Assembly: GCF_951805225.1 (NCBI RefSeq)
Contig: NZ_OX638201.1
Span: forward strand, 5,456,001-5,520,000
Reading direction: 5' to 3'
DNA from: an uncultured Flavobacterium sp.
GTDB taxonomy: Bacteria; Bacteroidota; Bacteroidia; Flavobacteriales; Flavobacteriaceae
DNA: 64,000 nucleotides
Of the stretch, positions 16,069 to 24,227 are shown piece after piece. Both the position numbers and the translations under genes were made by a program. Position 1 is the stretch's first letter, and each line of letters opens with the position of its first letter. Below the pieces are notes generated by a model. That model was given only the letters and a program-made list of their open reading frames with translations. It did no database searches and was not told where the DNA came from.

Positions 16069-17406
16069 GTGAAAATAAAACATCAATTAGCCATTTTTAA
16101 TGCTCTGACGCGATTGTTGGTTATTTTAATTTTATGGTTAATGTTGCCTATTTTGGTAGAAAATGTGGTTTATAGACACATCAATAATGGATTGCTGGAA
16201 AAGAAACATAAGTTTATCGAACATTTGGACAAAAATGAAATTGATGATTTTATCGAAAATCCAGACGATTCAACTGAGACTTATTCTCAGTTTTCTACGC
16301 TTCACAGTGAGTTTTTAGTGCTTTCGAGATCTCCGATAAAACCAAATCAAAAGAAAGCGGTTTTTAGTAATGATTTCAGAATTATTGAAGGCGAAGAAAA
16401 TGAATACAGGATTCTACAGTATCATTTTACGTATGAAAATCAAGGATATCAACTCGAAATAGGAAGTAGTCTTAGTGAAGTAAATGATCTTACTTTTATT
16501 ATTCGGTTTTTTATTATCATTGTTTTTGTTGTCATTCTGTTGATTACTTTTTTGGCAGATACTTTTTATATTGAATTTTTATTGAAGCCTTTTTATAAAA
16601 TTATCGATACAAAAATAAGGCGTGTAAATGAACCGGAATCTTTTGATCATACACCAATAAAAGCGACTTCAAGAGATTTTAGAGAACTGGATTTTGTTTT
16701 AAATCAAATGATGGATCGTATTACGGAGCTTTTTAAAAAAGAAAAACAATTTATTTCGAATGTTTCTCATGAGCTTCTTACGCCAATTGCGCTACTTAAA
16801 AATAAGTTTGAGAATTTACTCCAAAATAGTTCTCTAGATGATAATGCTGTGGATAAAATTGCAGGTTCTCTAAGAACATTGGATATGCTGAAAAAAATCA
16901 TCAATAACTTATTGCTGATTTCCCGAATTGAAAATAATCAGTATGAAGCAAACGAAGAAATTAATTTTCATGAAATAATTTCAGATCTGCAGGAAGATTT
17001 ATTAGATCGAATTGAGGATCGTGAAATACAGTTTCTAAACCAGATGCAGCATGATTATATCTTTACAGGAAATAAAACCTTAATTCATATTCTGATTTAT
17101 AATTTGGTGACCAATGCTATAAAATATAATAAACCAAAAGGAAGTATTGTAGTTGAAGATGGTTTCCTGGAACATCGATATTTTATTTCCATAACCGATT
17201 CAGGAATTGGAATGACTTCTTCTCAGCTGGAAAACATATTCAACAGATTTGCCAGAATTAGTTCAGATCAGGATGGTCAGGGTTTAGGGCTTGCTATTGC
17301 TGAGAGTATTGCGTCTTTTCATCATATTGAAATCAAAGTTACTTCGCAAATAAATGAAGAAACTACCTTTATGTTGTTGCTTCCGGAAGCGTTAAAACAC
17401 AATTAA
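16069..17406 (+). CDS. Membrane sensor histidine kinase
   Basis: This 445-aa kinase begins at a GTG. TM1 is at about residues 8-29, a periplasmic sensor of about 115 aa follows, and TM2 is at about 146-168. A short linker with no clear HAMP precedes the dimerisation domain with His234 in 'NVSHELLTPIALL' (Leu where most kinases have Arg). The ATPase domain has the N-box 'NLVTNAIKYN', G1 'DSGIGM' and G2 'GQGLGLAIAESI'. It is in an operon with the response regulator. The stimulus is unknown, and the sensor region resembles no named domain I can identify. Confidence 0.92.
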   Translation: MKIKHQLAIFNALTRLLVILILWLMLPILVENVVYRHINNGLLEKKHKFIEHLDKNEIDDFIENPDDSTETYSQFSTLHSEFLVLSRSPIKPNQKKAVFSNDFRIIEGEENEYRILQYHFTYENQGYQLEIGSSLSEVNDLTFIIRFFIIIVFVVILLITFLADTFYIEFLLKPFYKIIDTKIRRVNEPESFDHTPIKATSRDFRELDFVLNQMMDRITELFKKEKQFISNVSHELLTPIALLKNKFENLLQNSSLDDNAVDKIAGSLRTLDMLKKIINNLLLISRIENNQYEANEEINFHEIISDLQEDLLDRIEDREIQFLNQMQHDYIFTGNKTLIHILIYNLVTNAIKYNKPKGSIVVEDGFLEHRYFISITDSGIGMTSSQLENIFNRFARISSDQDGQGLGLAIAESIASFHHIEIKVTSQINEETTFMLLLPEALKHN

Positions 17407-17432
17407 AAGTTAATTTTTTATGGTTGGTTCAA

Positions 17433-17468
17433 TCTTCATTTAATCTTCATTTACTGATTATATCTTTG
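17433..17468 (+). promoter_or_regulatory. Promoter with tandem TCTTCAT response-regulator boxes, copy 2
   Basis: TCTTCAT at 17433-17439 and 17444-17450 (11-bp period) is followed after 10 bases by TATCTTTG (17461-17468). The spacing is identical to the copy at 14644-14679, although the connecting bases differ. This argues for a functional operator-promoter rather than a simple duplication. Confidence 0.72.
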
Positions 17469-17511
17469 AGGTATAATAAATGAAATAATAACAATCATAA
17501 AACTTCAAATC

Positions 17512-17697
17512 ATGAAAAAATTAGTAATGTTAGCAGTAGCTGTTTTAGGAACAACTGCAATGGTAAGCGCTCAAACAACTCCAGCTCAAACAACTCCGGC
17601 AAAAGAAGCTAAAGCTCCTAAAAAAGACAAAAAAGCTGATAAAAAAGCTAAAAAAGCAGAAGCTGCTAAGCCAGAAGCTGCAAAAGCTCAAAAATAA
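17512..17697 (+). CDS. Small secreted Lys/Ala-rich protein (paralogue 3)
   Basis: This 61-aa paralogue has the signal peptide 'MKKLVMLAVAVLGTTAMVSA' and a mature part of Gln/Thr/Pro followed by Lys/Ala blocks ('KKDKKADKKAKKAEAAKPEA'). It is the shortest and most regular of the three. It has its own TCTTCAT-box promoter and its own terminator, directly downstream of the sensor kinase gene. Co-regulation with the other two by the intervening two-component system is inferred from the shared promoter layout. Confidence 0.78.
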   Translation: MKKLVMLAVAVLGTTAMVSAQTTPAQTTPAKEAKAPKKDKKADKKAKKAEAAKPEAAKAQK

Positions 17698-17762
17698 AAC
17701 AACGTTGGTTTACCCTGTAAACCTGTTGTGGATTATTAAAGGTTTTGAAAAATTTGGTAGAG

Positions 17763-17796
17763 AAAAAGCTGGTAGAGTAATCTATCAGCTTTTTAC
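17763..17796 (+). terminator. Intrinsic terminator after small protein 3
   Basis: AAAAAGCTGGTAGA and TCTATCAGCTTTTT form a hairpin with a short loop and terminal T-run. The stem resembles the terminator at 15271-15306, in keeping with duplication of the whole small-protein unit. Confidence 0.85.
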
Positions 17797-17873
17797 ATTT
17801 ATTGAGTTAAATTTTTGATAATAAAAAGCTATAAAATTTTCATTATTTGTTACTTTGCTTAAAACTATAACTA

Positions 17874-19109
17874 ATGATAATTCGTTTTGTAATTCTCTGC
17901 GCTCTTTTTTTGTTTATTGAGTTCTATTCTTATCAAGCCTTTCGTACTTTAATCAAATTAAGATGGGTTTTGGTTAGCTATCAAATTATAAGTTTACTAC
18001 TTTTAATTTTTATCATTTACTCTTTTTCGCAAGTTGATCGTTCTGTTGGGCAAACTAAACAATTTATGTTTACTACAGGATTAATGCTGTTAGTTTATGT
18101 GCCTAAAATTGTAATGACACTTATTTTATTCGGAGAAGATATTTTTAGAATAGGAGCAAGTATTTTAAACTATTTCATCTATAATGCTCCAAGAAAAGAA
18201 ATGATGCCGGATAGGCGAAAGTTTGTTAGTCAGATTGCTTTAGGTTTGGCGGCGGTTCCTTTTTTATCCTTAATTTACGGAATATTTGAAGGAAAATACA
18301 ATTTTAAAGTCATCAAACAAACGGTTTTCTTTCCTGATTTGCCAGATGCTTTTGACGGTTTTAGAATTACTCAGATTTCAGATGTTCACAGCGGAAGTTT
18401 CGATAATCCTGAAAAAATAAATTATGCCATTGATTTGATTAATGAACAAGAGGCAGATATGATTTTATTTACTGGTGACATTGTAAATACTCATGCCAAA
18501 GAAATGCATCCGTGGTTGGATACTTTTAAGAGAATAAAGGATTATAAATATGGGAAGTTTTCAGTTTTAGGAAATCACGATTACGGAGAATATGTTACGT
18601 GGCCTTCTGAAAAAGCAAAAGACGAAAACTTCAAAGAAATTAAAAGTCTTTACGGTCAAATAGGATTTAATCTTTTGTTGAATGAACATACTTATATTCA
18701 AAAAGGAGATGACAAAATTGCATTAATTGGAGTAGAGAATTGGGGACAGAATTTCAAGAAAGCAGGAGATTTAAATAAAGCATCTCAAAATGTGCATCAG
18801 GATGATTTTAAGGTATTAATGAGTCATGATCCAAGTCATTGGGAATATGAAATTAAAAATCACCCAAAAAACTTTCATTTAACATTGGCAGGACATACGC
18901 ATGGCATGCAATTTGGAATTGAAATTCCGGGATATTTTAAATGGAGTCTGGCGCAATACATCTATAAACAATGGGCTGGACTATATGAAAATGTAGGAAG
19001 ATATGTTTATGTAAACCGAGGTTTTGGTTTTCATGCTTATCCGGGTAGAGTAGGTATTATGCCTGAAATAACTGTGATTGAACTAAAAAAAGGGAACAAT
19101 GTGGCTTAA
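17874..19109 (+). CDS. Membrane-anchored metallophosphoesterase
   Basis: This 411-aa protein has about four N-terminal transmembrane segments (residues 1-145). A calcineurin-like phosphoesterase domain follows with the metal-ligand motifs in order: 'ISDVHSGSF', 'ILFTGDIVNTH', 'VLGNHDY', 'LMSHDPSHWE' and 'LAGHTHGMQFG'. The arrangement resembles YkuE/YaeI-like enzymes acting on lipid or lipid-linked substrates at the membrane, though the substrate is not evident. It is upstream of the thioredoxin-like gene, which has its own promoter element. Confidence 0.9.
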   Translation: MIIRFVILCALFLFIEFYSYQAFRTLIKLRWVLVSYQIISLLLLIFIIYSFSQVDRSVGQTKQFMFTTGLMLLVYVPKIVMTLILFGEDIFRIGASILNYFIYNAPRKEMMPDRRKFVSQIALGLAAVPFLSLIYGIFEGKYNFKVIKQTVFFPDLPDAFDGFRITQISDVHSGSFDNPEKINYAIDLINEQEADMILFTGDIVNTHAKEMHPWLDTFKRIKDYKYGKFSVLGNHDYGEYVTWPSEKAKDENFKEIKSLYGQIGFNLLLNEHTYIQKGDDKIALIGVENWGQNFKKAGDLNKASQNVHQDDFKVLMSHDPSHWEYEIKNHPKNFHLTLAGHTHGMQFGIEIPGYFKWSLAQYIYKQWAGLYENVGRYVYVNRGFGFHAYPGRVGIMPEITVIELKKGNNVA

Positions 19110-19123
19110 TTCGTTAAAAATGC

Positions 19124-19131
19124 TACATTTG
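19124..19131 (+). promoter_or_regulatory. Putative -7 element before the thioredoxin-like gene
   Basis: TACATTTG matches TAnnTTTG, 52 bp upstream of the start codon. No clear TTG was found at the expected distance. Confidence 0.45.
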
Positions 19132-19183
19132 TATATAATTATCTCTTTTTAACAGAATAATAAAGAATTAAATTTTTGGTTTT

Positions 19184-19486
19184 ATGTCAAAATTTGGAGA
19201 ACTTATAAATGCTCAAGTTCCAGTGTTAATTGATTTTTACACGGATTGGAACGAATCATCTGTGTCTATGCATCCTGTTATTAAGGATGTTGCGGCTGCG
19301 CTTGGCGATAAAGCTAAGGTGATTAAAATTGATGTGGATAAAAATCAGGAATTGGCAGAAGCGCTGCGTATAAAAGGACTTCCTACTTTAATGATTTATA
19401 AAGAAGGGCAAATGATTTGGAGACAATCCGGAGAACTTGATGCAAATACAATTATTGGAATTGTCCAGGAACAATTTAACTTATAG
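19184..19486 (+). CDS. Thioredoxin-fold protein lacking both redox cysteines
   Basis: This 100-aa single-domain protein follows the thioredoxin pattern ('VPVLIDFYTDW', 'VIKIDVDKNQELAEALRIKGLPTLMIYKEG'), including the cis-Pro (Pro67) and the central Asp/Lys strand. Where WCGPC should be it has Trp22-Asn-Glu-Ser-Ser26, and there is no cysteine anywhere in the protein. It therefore cannot do dithiol-disulfide exchange and may act as a chaperone, adaptor or binding protein. The fold assignment is firm; the function is unknown. Confidence 0.87.
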   Translation: MSKFGELINAQVPVLIDFYTDWNESSVSMHPVIKDVAAALGDKAKVIKIDVDKNQELAEALRIKGLPTLMIYKEGQMIWRQSGELDANTIIGIVQEQFNL

Positions 19487-19511
19487 AATACTACTTTTTA
19501 GTTGATATTAT

Positions 19512-20147
19512 TTAGTGAATAATATCAAATTTATACCCATTTTCCTTTAAAAAATGTAAGGTTTTAGGTAGCGCAAATTTTAAATTCTGCGATGCTTTTA
19601 TGCTGTCATGAAATACAATTACACTTCCTGATTTTACGTTTTTAGTAACGTTTTCAAGACATTTTTCAGGAGTAATGCTTTGGTCAAAATCGGCGCTCAA
19701 AACATCCCACATAATTATTTTGTAGCCTAGATTTCTTAGAATTTTAGATTGCGCTTTTTTAATCTTCCCGTAAGGAGGACGAAATATTAGATTGCATGTT
19801 TTTTCTTCTTCTAAAACAGCAGCACAGTTTTTTACATTCTCAATGTAATCATCAGTATGACTTTTCCAGCCATTAACATGGTTCATAGTGTGATTTCCTA
19901 TTGCATGCCCGTCTGTTAGTAGTTTTTCAAATAAAGACAAATTGGCTTTAATGTTTTTTCCTATACAGAAAAAAGTAGCTTTTGCATCAAACTTTTTCAA
20001 TTCAGACAAAACCCAATCTGTAACCTCTGGAGTTGGGCCATCATCAAACGTGAGGTATATTTTCTTTTCTTTGTTTGGAATGTCCCAACAATATTTAGAA
20101 AATACCCTTTTTATGAATGAATTTGTTTTTACCCAGTAAAAGCTCAT
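19512..20147 (-). CDS. Polysaccharide deacetylase family protein (NodB domain)
   Basis: This 211-aa protein contains a complete NodB/CE4 domain. Motif 1 is 'TFDDGPTPEVTDWVL' (catalytic Asp and metal Asp), motif 2 is 'GNHTMNH' (metal His residues), motif 3 is 'FRPPYGK', and later come 'WDVLSADFD' and 'IVFHDS'. Such enzymes de-N-acetylate chitin-like, peptidoglycan or exopolysaccharide chains. No clear signal peptide is present, so the location is uncertain. It is convergent with the thioredoxin-like gene. Confidence 0.92.
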   Translation of the reverse strand: MSFYWVKTNSFIKRVFSKYCWDIPNKEKKIYLTFDDGPTPEVTDWVLSELKKFDAKATFFCIGKNIKANLSLFEKLLTDGHAIGNHTMNHVNGWKSHTDDYIENVKNCAAVLEEEKTCNLIFRPPYGKIKKAQSKILRNLGYKIIMWDVLSADFDQSITPEKCLENVTKNVKSGSVIVFHDSIKASQNLKFALPKTLHFLKENGYKFDIIH

Positions 20148-20174
20148 TTTGGAAGGATTTAGTGATATGTAAAT

Positions 20175-20219
20175 TTAAAAAATGCAGCGCTATTTATCAA
20201 ACAGTGCTGCATTTTTTTA
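20175..20219. terminator. Bidirectional hairpin terminator
   Basis: AAAAAATGCAGC and GCTGCATTTTTTT form a strong stem around a 16-nt AT-rich centre. It lies between the start of the deacetylase gene and the stop of the DUF2723 gene and should terminate the latter. Confidence 0.85.
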
Positions 20220-20239
20220 ATTAGTATATTTTTCGTATA

Positions 20240-23200
20240 TTATTCTTTTTCACGACCAAAACGTTCAAACACGTTTACATAAGTATTAAAAGTTACTTTG
20301 TGTTTTTCGTAGAATGCTTTGTCGTTGTTTTTCTTCATAACTTCCAATAAGCTTCTGTAACGCTCGATATCAGTAATGATGTCCATTGCTAAATCTGTTT
20401 GGTCGCCAGGAGTTAGAGTCGCATAATAGTTTAAGTTCTCTTTGTATTTTTGAACTAATTTATTAAGCAGATCATGTGCTTTTGCAGTTTCTCCAACTTT
20501 ATAATATCCATTAGTAAAAGGCTCAACAAGAGAATAATAACCATATTTGTCCAATGGCATTTTTGTTATTGCTAAGTTGATAACATTTTTAGCTTTGTCA
20601 ATTTTACCTTCTTCGATAAGTTGATCCATTAAACGCGATAGATTCGTGCGATACGTTATACTATTTCTTCTGGTTTCAGGATCATGATAAATATTACCAT
20701 TGCTGTTCCCCCAATCCCATTTCATTACAATATCGTACATTTTATCGGCATCAATTTGTCCCATATCCATTGGTCCGCCATCTTTTGAAGGAACATTTTT
20801 AATAGGAACCAATTTGTAAACCATTCCGTCTAATTGTAAATAGTTTTTTAGCCAAAGATAATCTTCATCATCAAAAGCTCCTCCACTAAAGTAAATTGGT
20901 CTTTTCCAATTGTTGTTAGCGAGAATGTCCAACATCATTAAACGGTTTTTGTATAACGCTCTTCCTTTGATATCAATATCGATATAAGGTACAATAGAAT
21001 CATTGTATTTTGGATCTACAACTTTGTTTTTAATGATCGTATTTTTGTCAACACTCAATCTTATTTTATTTGTTGGATAAAAGTGAATTGTTTGTCCGTT
21101 TTGTAATCCAACAGTAGATTTAGGGTTTTTGATGAAAGACATTAAATCTTTGATATCCCAACGAGTTTCAACTTTTTGAATGTATGCAACATAGTCTAGT
21201 TTATCTCCAACATATTCATCATGTGTAAATGATATTGGCAATGGATCAGATTCGTATGATTTCGCTTTCATTTGATCAATATACCAATCCGTCATAAATA
21301 AACTTGTATTTACGATTTTTACATCAGTTCTGATGTGTTCAATTTCTTGCGCATACCAGAGCGGGAAAGTGTCATTATCTCCAATAGTAAATAAAATAGC
21401 ATCTTTATCACAGGAATTCAAATAAGCTTTTGCCATTGCAACCGCAGTGTATCTTTCTGATCTGTCATGATCATCCCAGTTTTGAGACGCCATTAAAACT
21501 GGAGCTGCTAAGAAAGTTGCTGCAATAATAACTGGTCCTGCAATTTTGGGAGCAATATATTTTTGTATACTTTCATATAGAGAATAAACTCCAAAACCAA
21601 TCCAGATTGCAAAGACATAGAAGGATCCTACAAGTGCATAATCTCTTTCACGAGGTTCAAAAGGTCGCTCGTTTAAGTATATTTTTAATGCAATTCCGGT
21701 AAATAAGAATAATGCCAGAAGAACATAAAAACTTTTAAGATCTTTATTTGCATGGTACATTATTCCAATAAGACCTAAGATAAATGGTAAGAAAAAGTAA
21801 ACGTTACGTCCTTTGTTGTTTAAAACATCAGTTGGTAAGTTGTCTTGAGATCCCAAGTGTAATGAGTCAAGCGCTTTGATTCCGCTGATCCAGTTTCCGT
21901 CAAGATTATCATATTTTCCCTGAACATCACTTTGACGACCAACAAAATTCCACATCAAATATCTCCAATACATATATCCAAATTGATATTCGAACATAAA
22001 ACTGAAATTGTCTACAGCTGTTGGTTTTTCTATGATTAGATATTCGCCATAGCTATTTAAGAATTTAACGTAACCTTCGTTGTCGATTTGTTTTTGAGCG
22101 TAAGCTTTTCTGAATTCAGAAACTGTTTTTTCAACTTCATTACGCAATTGTGCAGTAGCTTTGTTGTATTCTTCTTCGCTTAATTGGCTGGCATCAATAC
22201 CGTATTTTGCTAAATCTTCATCATAGCTATGATTTGGATCTATTTTGAAAGCAGGAGGATTTGTAAAGCTGATATAATTTTGGATGTGTCCGGTTTCGGT
22301 GCTCCACATTCTTGGCAAAATCGTTTTCTGATTGTCATCAGAATTTTGCTCTGCGTTTTTATAATTGTTGGTAATGATATATTTACCAGTTTTATAATCT
22401 CTTTCGTAGTTAGGTTTTTTGTCTAAGTAAGGAGTTTTTGCATCCAGTCCAGCAAAAAGTTCTGTGTATTGAGGTCCGTAAAATAATGGGTTTACACCAT
22501 ATTGTTCACGATTATAATATGCTAAAACTTCTGTAGCATCAGATGGTTTGTTTTCGTTAATTACAGTATTGGCGTTAGCACGAACCGGTAACATAATCCA
22601 GGTTGAGAAGCCAATAAGAATAAATAGAATACAAAGAATAATAGTGTTGTAGAAAACTAATCCTTTTTGTTTGGTGTATTTAAGGCCGAAATAAAAGAAA
22701 GCAATAAATAATAAAGCAACAAATATGGTTCCTGAGTTAAAAGGTAATCCCATGTCGTTTACCATGAAAATCTCAGTTTTACCAAAAAAAGCCATTGTTA
22801 ATGGTAATAAAAGCTTGAAAATAAATAACAGAATTGCAATTACTACAGCATTAGCAATAATGAAGTTTTTTATAGTAACTTTTTCGTAGTGTTTGAAATA
22901 GTAAAGAAAACCAATTGCAGGAATAGTCAAAAGTGCCATGAAGTGAACACCAAATGAAAGTCCGACAACAAGAGAGATGATTAATAGCCATTTGTTTCCT
23001 TTTGGTTTGTCCATGTCTTGTTCCCAACGTAATCCGAGCCAAAAAAGTAATGCAATTAATAGAGATGCCATTGCGTAAACTTCGGCTTCAACGGCATTGA
23101 ACCAGAAACTGTCAGAGAAAGTGTAAGCAAGAGCTCCAACAAAAGAGCTTCCTAATATAACAATTGAATTGTTTTGATCAATCTCAGCAAAACGAGCAAC

Positions 23201-23518
23201 GATTTTTTTCAAAATCATTGACGAAGACCAGAACATAAATAGAATCGTGAATGCGCTTGAAAAAACAGACATCATGTTTACCATCACAGCAACATGTTGA
23301 GCGTCGATAGCAAACATAGCAAAAAAAGCACCCATCATCTGGAATAAAGGCGCCCCTGGAGGGTGACCAACTTCTAGTTTAGCTGCTGTTGCAATATATT
23401 CGCCACAATCCCAAAAGCTCATGGTGGGTTCAACAGTTAGTGTATAAGTAGTTAAAGCGATTGCAAATGCAAACCAACCAATAATTGTATTCCATTTATT
23501 GAAATTGAATTGTGCCAT
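20240..23518 (-). CDS. DUF2723 large membrane protein (TMEM260/O-mannosyltransferase-like)
   Basis: This 1092-aa protein has an N-terminal half with about a dozen transmembrane helices and a C-terminal soluble region with TPR-like helices. The first loop 'TMSFWDCGEYIATAAKLEVGHPPGAPLFQM' is the DUF2723 signature, in which the acidic D/E pair and 'HPPG' resemble the active-site loop of GT-C glycosyltransferases. Later motifs are 'FRPFEPRERDYA'-like ('NERPFEPRERDYALVGSFYVFAIW') and 'LFTIGDNDTFPLWY'. The family is related to human TMEM260, an O-mannosyltransferase, so transfer of sugar to exported proteins is likely but unproven. Confidence 0.85.
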   Translation of the reverse strand: MAQFNFNKWNTIIGWFAFAIALTTYTLTVEPTMSFWDCGEYIATAAKLEVGHPPGAPLFQMMGAFFAMFAIDAQHVAVMVNMMSVFSSAFTILFMFWSSSMILKKIVARFAEIDQNNSIVILGSSFVGALAYTFSDSFWFNAVEAEVYAMASLLIALLFWLGLRWEQDMDKPKGNKWLLIISLVVGLSFGVHFMALLTIPAIGFLYYFKHYEKVTIKNFIIANAVVIAILLFIFKLLLPLTMAFFGKTEIFMVNDMGLPFNSGTIFVALLFIAFFYFGLKYTKQKGLVFYNTIILCILFILIGFSTWIMLPVRANANTVINENKPSDATEVLAYYNREQYGVNPLFYGPQYTELFAGLDAKTPYLDKKPNYERDYKTGKYIITNNYKNAEQNSDDNQKTILPRMWSTETGHIQNYISFTNPPAFKIDPNHSYDEDLAKYGIDASQLSEEEYNKATAQLRNEVEKTVSEFRKAYAQKQIDNEGYVKFLNSYGEYLIIEKPTAVDNFSFMFEYQFGYMYWRYLMWNFVGRQSDVQGKYDNLDGNWISGIKALDSLHLGSQDNLPTDVLNNKGRNVYFFLPFILGLIGIMYHANKDLKSFYVLLALFLFTGIALKIYLNERPFEPRERDYALVGSFYVFAIWIGFGVYSLYESIQKYIAPKIAGPVIIAATFLAAPVLMASQNWDDHDRSERYTAVAMAKAYLNSCDKDAILFTIGDNDTFPLWYAQEIEHIRTDVKIVNTSLFMTDWYIDQMKAKSYESDPLPISFTHDEYVGDKLDYVAYIQKVETRWDIKDLMSFIKNPKSTVGLQNGQTIHFYPTNKIRLSVDKNTIIKNKVVDPKYNDSIVPYIDIDIKGRALYKNRLMMLDILANNNWKRPIYFSGGAFDDEDYLWLKNYLQLDGMVYKLVPIKNVPSKDGGPMDMGQIDADKMYDIVMKWDWGNSNGNIYHDPETRRNSITYRTNLSRLMDQLIEEGKIDKAKNVINLAITKMPLDKYGYYSLVEPFTNGYYKVGETAKAHDLLNKLVQKYKENLNYYATLTPGDQTDLAMDIITDIERYRSLLEVMKKNNDKAFYEKHKVTFNTYVNVFERFGREKE

Positions 23519-23713
23519 ATTTAGGTGTTATATTTATGTATGTTTTCTATCCTACAAAGAAAATGTTTTTTTGTTTAAAGAGAAGAGCATTAACATAAAA
23601 TTCTATAAAAGTATTTCATTGTATTAATGTATTGTTTGTTAAATGGTTGCGTGAACATTACGAGTTTGAAAGAAAAAAAATGAAAAAAAAACGAGTTTTT
23701 TTTATTAAAAAGT

Positions 23714-23743
23714 TTGCGCAAACTAAAAAAAGCTCTAAATTTG
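23714..23743 (+). promoter_or_regulatory. Promoter of the first tRNA-Gln gene
   Basis: TTG (23714-23716) and TAAATTTG (23736-23743) are separated by exactly 19 bp, a perfect Bacteroidota housekeeping promoter, about 20 bp before the tRNA. Confidence 0.8.
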
Positions 23744-23763
23744 CACTCGCTTAACAGCAACGC

Positions 23764-23834
23764 TGGTCTATGGTGTAATGGTAACACAACTGTTTTTGGT
23801 GCAGTCTTTCAAGGTTCGAGTCCTTGTAGACCAA
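23764..23834 (+). tRNA. tRNA-Gln (anticodon TTG), copy 1
   Basis: The acceptor stem TGGTCTA/TAGACCA (23764-23770/23827-23833), the D-arm with GGTAA, an anticodon stem around the loop TTTTGGT (anticodon TTG, reading CAA), and a T-arm with GGTTCGAGTCC are all present. The 3' CCA is not encoded. The gene has its own promoter and is followed directly by a terminator. Confidence 0.95.
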
Positions 23835-23837
23835 CAT

Positions 23838-23867
23838 AAAAAGCCTCTCAAACGAGAGGCTTTTTTA
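23838..23867 (+). terminator. Intrinsic terminator after tRNA-Gln copy 1
   Basis: AAAGCCTCTC/GAGAGGCTTT stem with a short loop and T-run. Confidence 0.9.
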
Positions 23868-23899
23868 TCTCAAAAGTGGTGTTTTAACTAAAAAAGCTG

Positions 23900-23907
23900 T
23901 AAATTTG
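23900..23907 (+). promoter_or_regulatory. Putative -7 element of the second tRNA-Gln gene
   Basis: TAAATTTG lies 23 bp before the tRNA, in a context close to that of copy 1. TTG at the -33 position is not conserved, so this promoter may be weaker. Confidence 0.6.
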
Positions 23908-23929
23908 CAGTCTGTATAAGTATTTTTAT

Positions 23930-24000
23930 TGGTCTATGGTGTAATGGTAACACAACTGTTTTTGGTGCAGTCTTTCAAGGTTCGAGTCCTTGTAGACCAA
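23930..24000 (+). tRNA. tRNA-Gln (anticodon TTG), copy 2
   Basis: The sequence is identical to copy 1 over all 71 positions, including the acceptor stem, anticodon loop and T-arm. It lies 95 bp downstream with its own -7 element and terminator. The pair is best explained by tandem duplication of the whole promoter-tRNA-terminator unit. Confidence 0.95.
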
Positions 24001-24002
24001 CA

Positions 24003-24035
24003 AAAAAAAGCCTCTCAATCGAGAGGCTTTTTTTA
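24003..24035 (+). terminator. Intrinsic terminator after tRNA-Gln copy 2
   Basis: AAAGCCTCTC/GAGAGGCTTT stem, with the same stem as after copy 1 and a different loop, followed by a T-run. Confidence 0.9.
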
Positions 24036-24056
24036 TGGGATAAACTTAACAGTTTT

Positions 24057-24199
24057 AACCGCAAAGAGCGCTAAGTTTTTTGTTTTATTATTATGATTGC
24101 AAACGCAAAGTTCGCAAAGCTTTGTCAGTTATAGCTTTGCGAACTTTGCGTTTATATTAAATCTTAATAAGTGAAAAACCTTGCGTTCTTTGTGGTTGA
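24057..24199. repeat. Nested palindromic repeat element (GCAAAG/CTTTGC)
   Basis: The inner part is a perfect 21-bp inverted repeat (24101-24121 against 24133-24153, starting AAACGCAAAGTTCGC) with an 11-nt loop. Around it lies an imperfect outer pair, AACCGCAAAGAGCGC (24057 onward) against GCGTTCTTTGTGGTT (ending 24199). The nested symmetry and the repeated CGCAAAG word suggest a non-coding mobile or REP-like element. No ORF is present. Confidence 0.75.
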
Positions 24200-24227
24200 A
24201 TTTTAGGCTGGATTTTAAAAGGCAGTG

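Noticed and set aside
23590..23787. Minus-strand ORF of 65 codons
   Set aside because: It overlaps the first tRNA-Gln gene and its promoter and has low-complexity Phe-rich content.
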